In this document: piece by piece, positions 8,803 through 18,733 of the stretch | Layout of the letters: the number at the start of each line of letters is the position of its first letter | Position numbering within the stretch: position 1 is the first letter of the stretch | From: Crithidia expoeki | Lineage: Eukaryota; Euglenozoa; Kinetoplastea; Trypanosomatida; Trypanosomatidae | NCBI GenBank assembly: GCA_900240875.1 | Contig: OESE01000170.1 | Span: 7,501 to 71,500, forward strand | DNA: 64,000 nucleotides | Reading direction: 5' to 3' | Notes under the pieces: generated by a model | What the model saw: only the letters and a program-made list of their open reading frames with translations | Database searches by the model: none | Told to the model about the DNA's origin: nothing | Position numbers and translations under genes: made by a program

Positions 8803-9642
8803 ATGGCTCTTCGTCGAACGCTCTACGAAGGGTACAAAAGCGCCCACAACAAACTATTTAGCGTAAAAAATACAAGCGACTTTCAAACTACTGGACGTCT
8901 AACCCCAAAAGAGTTCGTTGAAGCCGGCAACGAACTCGTGCAAAAGAACCCAATTTGGCAGTGGGTTGGCGGTCCTGAAACGCTCCAAGACTACCTCCCA
9001 AAAGACAAAAAGTGTCTTGTGTACCGCGGTGCGCCGTGTACCGAGCGCGCTCCTGCTGCGCAGGCGTCAACACCTGCTGAAGCTGCCGATGAAGACGACT
9101 TTGTGGTTACTGAAGCACCACGTGCCGTTCTTCCCGAAACCGCAGTACAAGAGGAGAAGCTGTTGAATTGGGATGACGGCGACGAAGATGGGGATGATTC
9201 TGATGATGACGATGTTATTACCACTACTAAGGACAGCTACTCTCACCTTCGCGTCTACGACGTTTACATAGTGTACGACAAATACTACGAAACCCCTCGT
9301 ATGTACCTAGTAGGTTACGCTGGCGATCATATGACGCCACTGACAACAAATCAGATGAAACAAGACGTCTACTGCTCAAACTACGGAAAAACAGTGACGA
9401 TTGACCCCCACCCCGTTCTGTCTATTCCGTGCATCAGCATCCACCCCTGCCGCCACGCGGAAACAATGTGCAGCCTAATGCGTCGGATGCACCAAAACTA
9501 CGTGCGCGAGAAAGGTGAGGACGCAAAGAAGGAGCCTTTTACGTTTCCAGCTCATCTGGCATTATTTTTGTTTTTAAAATTTATTTCCACTGTCCTACCA
9601 ACTATTCAGTACGACAATTCTTCTGGCTTCGATCTGATTTGA
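8803..9642 (+). CDS. ATG3: ATG3, E2-like enzyme of ATG8 lipidation
   Basis: This 279-residue protein matches ATG3, the E2-like enzyme that receives ATG8 from ATG7 and transfers it to phosphatidylethanolamine on autophagic membranes. The N-terminal half has the family's FQTTGRLTPKEFVEAGNELV and WQW segments (about 27-54). A low-complexity acidic loop (about 95-140, with an Asp run) corresponds to the flexible region that binds ATG7. The E2 core starts at about 145 (SYSHLRVYDVYIVYDKYY). The catalytic cysteine sits in SIHPCRHAETM (C216), and the C terminus keeps the FLKFISTVLPTIQYD block. Length is close to the family's usual size. Codons are richer in A and C than in neighbouring genes, in keeping with its A/C-rich surroundings. 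Confidence 0.93.
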   Translation: MALRRTLYEGYKSAHNKLFSVKNTSDFQTTGRLTPKEFVEAGNELVQKNPIWQWVGGPETLQDYLPKDKKCLVYRGAPCTERAPAAQASTPAEAADEDDFVVTEAPRAVLPETAVQEEKLLNWDDGDEDGDDSDDDDVITTTKDSYSHLRVYDVYIVYDKYYETPRMYLVGYAGDHMTPLTTNQMKQDVYCSNYGKTVTIDPHPVLSIPCISIHPCRHAETMCSLMRRMHQNYVREKGEDAKKEPFTFPAHLALFLFLKFISTVLPTIQYDNSSGFDLI

Positions 9643-11209
9643 AATCGCAACACGCGCGTCTTTACTTCTACAAAACACACTCACAATTAGTAAATAAATG
9701 ATGTGAACGGTACGTTAGGTATGGGTGTGTTACGTGTTGGCACAAAAAAGGCACCGTTTTCAGTGTACACAGTGTAACGGCAGAACAAAAAAAAAAAAAT
9801 GCCATCTTCTTAGAAGTTACCAAATGCCGGTTATCGTAGACAACTACCTTTTTTTTTTACATAAAACGAAAGTTATTTCTGGGAGCGGTGACACTACTCT
9901 TTTTCTCCGTTTATAAAAACGAAATAGTACAGTGACTGGAGGAGCACAGTTTTGTGGGTTGTCGATAAACTTACACATTAGGCCAAGTTACTCGTGCTAG
10001 TGTTGCCACTGCCCACCACCTATCTTTCGAAATGCACTCTCTTTATTTTTACACCGCAACACTAAAAGTACATACTTCAACCTCTTTTTTTTTTTTTACG
10101 CGACGACAGAGCTTCGCTCCCGACATAAGTTTACAACTACAAGCCCAAAAAGATGATAAGGCCGGTAAAACACGCAGACTATTTCACCAATACCGCATGG
10201 CGAAATTAACAAAACATGTTAATAGTACTACTAAAAATGGTACCAAAATCACTTCCATCATAAAAAAAAAAAACACTCCATACAACACTACCAAAATACA
10301 ACTAATATATCAATGAATCCATGGCCGATGGTGTAAGTACAGGGTTGACCGCAAGTTGAAAACCAAATCATTGAAGCGCACACAGGGCACAAATCACATG
10401 TTCCGGTACCCTACAACGAGCAAATAAACTGCTACAACAATGTTCAACATTAATAATCGCCATTACCAATCACGAAACATATTATCATCTCTAACAACGC
10501 CCACAAAAAACAGCACTAGCGAGCCACTTTGGAAAGCCGCACGTGTACTATTACATATATATATATATATATATATACATGCTTACTAAGATTAATAAAA
10601 TAAATCACTAAGAACATAACAGTGGAGGCATCCCATATAAGCTAAACGTAAACTGGAATACTATATATATTACCCACTCCACGATAATTTTCACTAAACA
10701 CAATATAGATACACACAACAACACGAACAAAAAACAACAGAAAAAACCCTTCATAATTCGATGTCTTCAACACCAAATAACAATGCCAACACGACAGCAC
10801 AATCTCGTTTTGCAATACAAAAAACACTAAAAACAACCAAAAAGAGAAACGATGTTGACAGCACGTCAAAGCGCATACAAAACAGAAGAGATAATCAATA
10901 CTACAATCGCAACACCGGAAACCCACGTAGAAAAACAAAGTGGACCCTGCCACCGCTACAAAAAAGTAGACGATTTTAGCTTTCGAAAACAGCAAAAACC
11001 ATAAAACAAGCACGAAAAAAAAACCTTTAAGCACATACGACACACAGCAACACACTACGAACATAACAAGAAAAAAATACATACACTTGCTATTGCACCA
11101 GCAGTAGATTACCCGCAACACAATTACGATTCAGGCAATCCACACCCACACAGCTTGAAACGAACCAAATAACATATCTGAAAACCAACAACAACCGCAA
11201 ACTGTCTTG
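9643..11209. other. A/C-rich gene-free region left of the transporter array
   Basis: About 1.6 kb without a believable gene. The + strand is A-rich with A-runs and T-runs and a 23-nt AT dinucleotide repeat at 10555-10577. Open frames here are short or, on the - strand at 10642-11121, a Phe/Cys-rich product of T-rich DNA with no domain. The region ends abruptly at 11209/11210 where the tandem repeat begins. It may hold the ATG3 3' UTR and a transcription-unit boundary. Confidence 0.5.
10555..10577. repeat. AT dinucleotide microsatellite
   Basis: An uninterrupted alternating AT tract of 23 nt, within the A/C-rich gene-free segment. Confidence 0.9.
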
Positions 11210-12397
11210 TGCACCTTCCGGGCAGGATGACGCCGTAGCTGCGGTGGTGCTGTGTCCAATCGGTGGTGCGAGATTGCTTTGCGTGTGTGCTGTGCTGTGT
11301 GTGGTGCGCGGTGAGGGTTTTGTGCACAGGTGATGATGTACAGAGTCTGCGAAAGACGCAGGTCGCGGAGCTTCGGCTGTGCGCGCTCATTCAACTACTG
11401 TATTTACTGGGTGAACAATCTCTGATGTGCGTGGTGCGTGGCGGCTGGCTGTCGGCGGGTGTTGGCTGGCGCTTGGTGGTTGGCGTGTGGCGGACAATGA
11501 TGCAGGCAAATCAATACTCACTCTGATGCGGAGCTGCACTGCGCTGCGGCCCGCTGTGCGGAAGCGAAGATAACATGCACTACCAGCTGACGTTTGGGCT
11601 GCACGCTGCGTTTGGTGCGCTTCTTAATGTGGCGCGTGAAGGAATGCGTGTGCGTGCTGTGTGATGTGGTGGCGGCTCCCGCGTGCTTGCGCTCGCAGAG
11701 TGGTGCGTGCTGCTTGCGCGAGTGTGTGTGCTGGTGTGCCGTGCGCAAGAGCGTGGCGCAGTGCTTACTTGTGGTGGAGGATCTGCACGTGCGTGGCCAT
11801 GCAAGTGCTGCTGAGCTGATGGCGTTGGTGCTGGTGACGCTGCTTCCCAGTGACGGAAGTGCGGGGCCAGCAAATATTTGTCGCTGTCGCGCTTGCCGGC
11901 TGCGGTGTACCGAGTGGCTGCGAAAAAGAAAAGAAAACGGAAACAAAGCAAACGAATCAAAGCAATAACTACGCGTGTTGTTTCTGTGCTGCGCTAAACA
12001 CCGGCGCGGTTGCGTGCTGTGAGGAGCGCTGTTGCGCTGCGGCCGGTCTCCGTTGGTGCCGTGGTGTTGACGTTGCAGACAACGAAGCATCTGCGACTGC
12101 GTGCCGTGGTTTCTCGTCGTGCCAGCGGGTAGATTTCCCTGTTCACCGCCCCTGACTCTTGCTGCGCACTCTTCCTCTCTTCTGTCTCCTCCCTGCCTTT
12201 GCACGTCTGCTTTGTTTTTATTGCAACGCCCCTCTCCGGTTGTACGACGGTTGCACTGCTCCTAAAGCTAAAGCGGCACTCCAGTGTCAACTAAACACAC
12301 AAGCGATAAGCTAGACAATCATACACTGTCTTCACCGGAAATAAAGCCCGTTTTTCCCCGGACATACGCAACTAACTCGTGTCTCAAGGCCTCCAAG
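11210..12397. promoter_or_regulatory. unit leader: common 5' flank and splice signals of first-position transporter genes
   Basis: This 1.19-kb GT-rich segment precedes every full-length transporter copy almost unchanged. No gene is seen. A long pyrimidine tract at about 12169-12224 is followed by AGs at 12266-12267, 12272-12273 and 12283-12284, so the mature 5' UTR would be about 115-130 nt. The frame is open upstream of the ATG at 12398 back to a GTG at 12284, but that stretch lies in the predicted UTR and was not used. Confidence 0.6.
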
Positions 12398-14214
12398 ATG
12401 AGCGACAGCAATTCGGGTAAGTCGGGTTCGGCGGCTTTCACGAACCTCCAGCCGGAGAGGCCGAGGAATTTCGATTCCGTGGACAAGGAGGATGCTCACC
12501 TTTCGCCAACTGTGGCACCTACGGTGGCCAGGGCTATAGATGACAAACGGGGTGCAGTTTTGCCTGAGGCCTTCAATATAGGGGAAGGCGTCAGTGAGAA
12601 CCCGCAGAGATCTAACAGGGTTCCGTTCTTTTCCGCTGAGGTGTGGAAGGCTGTCATTCCCATTTTTATTACCCCTGGCCTGTACGGGTACAACATTGGT
12701 CTTGTGGGCCCGTACTCGACGATCTACTCGTACGCGACGAACTGCCAGCTGTACGGCGCGCAGGCGTCGTGCGAGACGCTGTCGGGTGCGAAGTGCCAGT
12801 GGATGGAGGCGACGACTGTGAATGCGTCGTCGACGCTGGGACACGTGTGTGGGTGGAAGGCGCCGCGCACGACATGCTTCTTGAAGTACAGCAACGAGGC
12901 GGGCTGCAGCGCGGACAGCGACTGCGTGTGGAGCTACTCCGCCTGACGTGCGGCAACAAGGTCGGGTACACGTCGATCCAGAGCGGCCTGTTCGCGGGCT
13001 CCATGATTATCGGTGCCACCGCCGGTTCATTCTTGGGCGGCTACCTGACGAAGTGGCTGGACTACCGCAAGAGCTTCCTTCTGATTGGTATTATCAGCCT
13101 GATCGGCGCTGTCCTGACGCACGTTGCGACGGGCATCTTCCAGTACTGGCTGCTGTTTGTTGCGCGCATCATCGTAGGCCTTGCGATGGGGTGGCAGGCG
13201 GTTGCCACACCGCATTACGTCGACAAGTACGCCCCTGTGGAGCACGCGAAGACTATCGGGTCGTTCTTCCAGTGCGGCATTTCTTTTTTCATTTTCATAG
13301 CTGCCGTTTTCGGCATCTGCCTTGGTCAGACAATCGGGTATAACGCTAACAGCAACCAGAATGTGATGGGCCGCATGCAGGGCTTGGTGTCCTTTTCGAC
13401 GTTTCTGTCAGTGCTGGTGCTGTTCCTTCCTCTGGTGACGAGGGACGGCTATTCGCTGGCGAAGGGTGCGGACTACGAGGACGCCGACACCGCGGGCGGT
13501 AAGAAGGGTGCCGCGAAGAAGAAGTCCTACCCGATCTCGAAGATGATCGGCCCGATCCTGAACGGTGTTGCGATGGCCAGTATTTGTCAGCTAACCGGCG
13601 TGAACGCGGAAATGAACTTTGCACCGACGATCATGTCGAACCTTGGCGTTCAGGCACTGGTGGGCAACATCATCGTGATGGCGTGGAATGCGTTGGCGAC
13701 GTTCTTCGTGATCCCGTTGACGCGCCACTTCTCGATGCGGACGCTGTTCCTGTTCTGTGGCTTTGTTGGCTCGCTGTGCTGCCTGTTTCTGAGCGGTATT
13801 CCGGTATACCCCGGTGTGACGAAGTCGGAGAAGGCGGTGAACGGCATTGCCATCACGGGTATTGCGATCTTCATTGCTCTGTACGAGTTGGGTGTGGGTC
13901 CGTGCTTCTATGTGCTCGCCGTGGACGTGTTCCCGGAGTCGTTCCGTCCGATCGGCTCGTCCATCACTGTTGGTGCGATGATGGCCTTTAACCTTGTGAT
14001 CAACATCTGCTACCCGATCGCGACGGAGGGCATGTCCGGCGGTCCGTCGGGCAACCAGAACAAGGGCCAGGCCATTGCGTTCATCTTCTTCGGGTGCATC
14101 GGTACGATCTCGGTTGTGATCGAGTACTTCTTCCTGCACCCGTGGGAGGAAAGCGACGAGGAGGTGGGTGCGGAGTCGGAGGAGCCCACGCCGAACGACG
14201 CCGAACGGCAGTAA
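12398..14214 (+). pseudogene. hexose transporter copy 1 (type A), one-base frameshift
   Basis: Equivalent to the intact 605-residue copy at 21343-23160 but one base shorter. At about 12942 the codons for Ser-Ala-Leu read TCC GCC TGA instead of TCC GCT CTG, so a missing T creates an immediate TGA at 12944-12946 after 182 residues, inside the cysteine-rich extracellular loop. The remaining reading frame continues uninterrupted to 14214, and the rest is nearly identical to copy 3. The lesion is either very recent or an assembly error; the flanking sequence gives no other sign of decay. Confidence 0.88.
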
Positions 14215-17103
14215 TGCAGCCGCACCGGGTGGGATGGGGGCTTTCTGCGGCCTTGCCTTCACCCTGCCCTAATCGCCGTCTGTAACAAAAGGTCCCCGTG
14301 TTTTCTTCTGCGCGAGACAAGCCGCGTTTGTGTCGACGGACGCCGAAAGCCACGAAGCTGTAGCGAACATTAATGTTTCTTTTAAATTGTTTTCTTTTCC
14401 TCTCTTGCTGTTACCACGGTAGTACACGTATACGATTTGCCGACCACACACCCGTTGGCACGCGCACACACCTCTTATTCTATTATTCTATATATATTTT
14501 CCGCCTCAGCCACCTATATATACATATATGTATATATATATATGCTTGTTCTCCGCTCACCGTATAACATCTCGCCTCCCCCTCCTCCTTAGTATTGCGT
14601 TCCTCTTCTTGTAGCGATGCCTGCGACGTCAGCCGCTGCGCACCCTGCGCCGATGTCTGCTATGTGCGTACACGTGCGGCGCGTGGTGGTGCTGGTGGTT
14701 GCATGTGTGCTTCTGTCGGGCAGGGCTCGCACGAGCGGCCCTCACTGGTGTGTGAGTGGCCTGTCGCCGATGCTGTACGTCCCTCCCGCTGCTGACCCGT
14801 GAAGACGCACGTGCAGGACGTGGACTCCACCGCTGGCGCTGCGGTGCTGCTGCAAAACGATGTACCCAAAAACATTGTTTCTCTGAAATGCAAAAGCACG
14901 CCTTGAGAGTTCGTTTAATGCTGCTGTTATGTGCCTTCGCTCTGGTTTCATATTCGTTTTTTGTTCGTGCCCCTTTTATTTGCTTTGTAAGACAATTGTT
15001 TGTGTGTGTGCGCGCTGCTGGTAGCGTGTGTTTGCGCACGGCAGCAATGCTTCCGTCCTGTAATCCGTGGGGTTGCTGTCGTGCGCAGCTACGCGACGGA
15101 AGTGTGGTTCGCGCGAGGATGTGCACCGCACTTGAGGCCTTTCTTTCTGATCCCTTCCCACAATTTTTAAGTCTTCTGTGAAAACGAAACTAGTGATCCC
15201 AATTATTCTCTCAGACTTTCATATTCTCGTTCTTTTTTGTTCTTGTGTAAGGTCTCCTGTACATGAGGTTTCCAGCTGCTCATTCACTAAGAACAGCAGA
15301 AGTGCTTCTCTTAGCTGAACTGAGCAGCAGTCCTTCGTCTATTTCTGTATCTTTGTGTGTGTGTTTCGGATTCTTGTACACCTCTGCCACCACCAATTCT
15401 ATCCTTCCTAGTGATCTCAAAAGTGTTCTTTCATTGTTCTAAAACGTTGTTTTTTTCTTTTGTAAGGAAACGAGGTTTTAATATCTGCAACCCTTCGTCA
15501 GTAGAACTCGAAAAACAACAAGCGTTGTTCCCTGCATCTCTGTTGTATGACAACTGAGTGCAGGCTCCACCAACGGAGGGGAAAGCAGCGTGGACCTGTG
15601 CGTTTGTGTGCGTGCTCGGCGGTTATGCGGATTGCTCTTTGCACTTGATGCTAGGCACAGCCGACTCGCATGTCGCAATTCCCTTTTCTATTCTGGCCAA
15701 AGTATCAAAGACAATTTATCCAATGAGAGCTTTGTTACAGAGACGTTTACACTGGGTGATTAACCGCCCAACCTGTTGTTCCATCAGCTGTCTTTCCCTG
15801 CGCGGCCACATCACATGGCGCGCGTGTTCGTGTACGCCGCTGCCTTTCATTCTTATCTTTTCTGTCGAGCCTCTCGCAGCGAGGGAAAGACACTTTTTTT
15901 TTACCCAAAGGTCCATGTGCGCGGGCTCGGTGGCGGTGGAGGCCGAGCCTCGGAAGAGGACGGGCATGAACGCTTTTCTTTTGATTTGCGCTTTTCCCCT
16001 GTGATTCATTATTTCTGTGTTCCAGGTTTGCGGAGGCGGCTTGCCACGCGGAGGTGCGGTCTCTTCCCTCTATATATACATTTGCGTGGTGGGCGCGGGA
16101 GTCGTGCACTTGTGGCTCTACTGTCGTGGCTCCTCACGCGTGTCCCCGAGGCGCGCACCGTGGCGCCCGCCGTGCCCTTTGTTGCGTCGGCACGTGGAAC
16201 TCTCGAGGCACGGTCTTTGTTCCCGCTTGTGCATCCTGCCGCGTGCCCAGGACTGGGGCGGAGGGCGCGCGGCTGGCGCGTTGCCGCTCGGGACCCCGCA
16301 GACCATGTGTTTTTTTCCTACAGTTCCCAGAAGACACCCCGCACCGCCCGTGCACATACACGCGCACGGGACTGCGTGCGGTTGTAGGGTGTGTACTCGC
16401 GTATGTGTGTAACTATGTGTGCTCCGTCACACGCACGCCCTAGGGTGCGTTCTCGCCCCGTTTTATTGCCGCAACTGTTGGATTAAACACAATAACCAAA
16501 ATGTGTAGACATCAGTGAAACAAGGGCTGGCTCGAAGCAGGTGTGCGGTGAAGCCCGTCTGGTGCAATGTGGAAGCTGCGCGGTGCACTACCGCGGCCGC
16601 GTTTCACCTGAGCTGCGCAGATGCATTGGCTTTGTTGCCCTTTGCACTGCGAGCAATTGAACTGTGCGTGTGCATTTGTAGTGTTTTGCTGCGCAGTGCG
16701 AGGCTTCCTCGCGTGCGTGCGCACGCTGAGACGCGACCCCGTGTGACCCTGCTGACCGGACTGCCCTCTCCCATTCTGCTCTTCACTCTCGCACTTCCTT
16801 TCTTCCCCCCTACCTCCTGCCTGTCTCTGCCCTCTCTGGGGACTCACCGATGCGGTGTGCTGCCTCTGCTGCGGTGTTGCCTTTGCTCGCAACGCGCCAC
16901 TGCTCGACCGCCTTCACAACGCCAACGCACACGTGCGCGGATGCACCCACCACTGCACGCAAGACAGGTTGTGCAACACACGCACATTAGCGCCTTTGCA
17001 CTTGAGCACCGCTTCCTCTTTTCTTCTCTGGTTACTTCGTTGCGAGTGCACCGGCTCTCCCTGTGGCCGCCCCACAACCCGCGGGCACCGCCTCTTCGCG
17101 GCC
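14215..17103. other. intra-unit spacer between first and second transporter copies (unit 1)
   Basis: 2.9 kb with no recognised gene. It contains the 3' UTR of copy 1, a TA-rich microsatellite at about 14513-14544, many GT/CT-rich stretches and a pyrimidine-rich block around 16760-16850. Long open frames here (for example one beginning at 16515) have Cys/Arg/Leu-rich low-complexity products and are not conserved as proteins as far as I can judge. The same spacer recurs in units 2 and 5. Confidence 0.6.
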
Positions 17104-18733
17104 ACGGGCGGCGAATCGTCGACCAGCGATGCCCCGCCGGGAGGCAAGCAGCTGGATGGTGGCGAGCCGTCCTATTGCGGGTACAGTCGGTGTGCTGGCC
17201 CTGCACGGACGTGCTGAGTGACCGCGCGGATGCCGCGGAGGACGCTGGCGAGCGGGCAAGGCTCTTCTGCCGGCAGAGCTTCCTCGCTGCGAACCCCAAC
17301 GTGCTGATCCCGTTGGTGTGCGGGTGCAACGTCGGCCTCGTCGGCCCCTACGTGACCCTGTGCTCGCACGCGCCGAGCTGCCACCCGTGCGCCGCGCACG
17401 ACATGCTTCTTGAAGTACAGCAACGAGGCGGGCTGCAGCGCGGACAGCGACTGCCTGTGGAGCTACTCCGCGGGGACGTGCGCGAACAAGGTCGGGTACA
17501 CGTCGATCCAGAGCGGCCTGTTCGCGGGCTCCATGATTATCGGTGCCACCATTGGATCGCTGATGGGCGGCTACCTGACGAAGTGGCTGGACTACCGCAA
17601 GAGCTTCCTTCTGATTGGTATTATCAGCCTGATCGGCGCTGTCCTGACGCACGTTGCGACGGGCATCTTCCAGTACTGGCTGCTGTTTGTTGCGCGCATC
17701 ATCGTAGGCCTTGCGATGGGGTGGCAGGCGGTTGCCACACCGCACTACACGAATAGGTTTTTCCCACCCACGCGGCGGAAAACAGCGGGTGCTCTTGTCC
17801 AAGCCCTTGGTGCATTTGGCGGCTTCGCTGCTGTCGTTTTGGGCATCTGCCGGGGCAACACGATCGCGTTCAATGCCGACCGCAGCGATAGCCTGATGGG
17901 CCGCGTGCAGGGCTTTGCTTCTGTCACGACTGTGCGGTGGATTTCGGTGCTGCTGCTGCCATTTGTGCCGAAGGATGGATACTCGAAGGTCCCCGGTGTC
18001 AGCTACGCCGACACTGCTGGCGGTGGTGCACCCGAGCTGCGGTCGCAGACCACGAGGTACTCGTTCTCGAGCATGATCGAGCTCGTGCTTGCCGGCATCA
18101 CGATGGGGTGCACGCTGTAGCGGACGGGCATCAACGCGACATGAGCTTTGCGCCGACGATCACGGCAGCCCCTGGCGCGGGCGGACTTGTGGGCAACGTC
18201 ATCCTAATGGCGTGGAACGCGGTCACCGCGTTTGGGTTGATCCCGCTGTCGAAGAAGCTCTCGGTGCGGACGCTGTTTCTGACCTGCACGCTTGCTGGCT
18301 CGCTGTGCTGCCTGCTTCTCGGCGGCATCCCGGTGTACCCCGGCGTGACGGAGGTGGGGCGTGCGAGGGACGTGATTGCGGTCATCGGGATTGCGGTTTT
18401 GGCTGCGGCCTCTGAATGCGGCATCGGCCCGTGCTTCCTCGTGCTTGCCACGGACGTGTTGCCGGAGTGGTACCGCCCGATCGGCTCGTTGACCACGACC
18501 GGCGTGACGTTTGCGCTGACGGTTGTGGCCAGCATCTGCGACCCGATCGCGACGGTGGGTATCCCCGGCGGCCCGTCCGGGAACCGGGACAGGGGCCAGG
18601 CGGTGGCGCTGATTCTCTTCGGGTGCACCGGTACGATCTCGGTTGTGATCGAGTGCTTCCTCCTGCACCCGTGGGGGACAGGCCCGATGGCATTCCCGAG
18701 CAGGCGTGTGATGCACCCGCGGCGATGAAGTGA
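17104..18733 (+). pseudogene. hexose transporter copy 2 (degenerate second-position copy, type B body)
   Basis: The transporter body similar to type B starts at 17389 with the block encoding the end of the Cys-rich loop. Upstream, in other frames, are remnants of a different N-terminal part: NVGLVGPYVTLCSHAPSC, encoded around 17325-17380, aligns with the TM1/loop region of intact copies. The body reads through TM6 to a TAG at 18118-18120 in TM7, where intact copies have CAG (QLTGIN motif). A 1-nt deletion at about 18137 follows, and the C-terminal half is open from an ATG at 18141. Unlike the other copies, a G-run at about 18672-18676 is one base short, altering the last residues. Confidence 0.85.

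Noticed and set aside
10642-11121. - strand open frame of 159 codons with a hydrophobic product
   Set aside because: Composition is Phe/Cys/Val-rich because the strand is T-rich; no membrane-protein family signature and no matching splice signals that I can support.
12284-12397. 38-codon upstream extension of transporter frames starting at GTG
   Set aside because: No ATG in the stretch; it lies in the predicted 5' UTR around the splice acceptors, and the ATG at 12398 (and equivalents) fits the family N terminus.
16515-17756. Long + strand open frame of 413 codons before the degenerate copy 2 (repeated at 25457 and 43081)
   Set aside because: The product is Cys/Arg/Leu-rich low complexity, runs out of frame across conserved transporter coding DNA, and shows no domain; only a short internal piece resembles a transporter N terminus.
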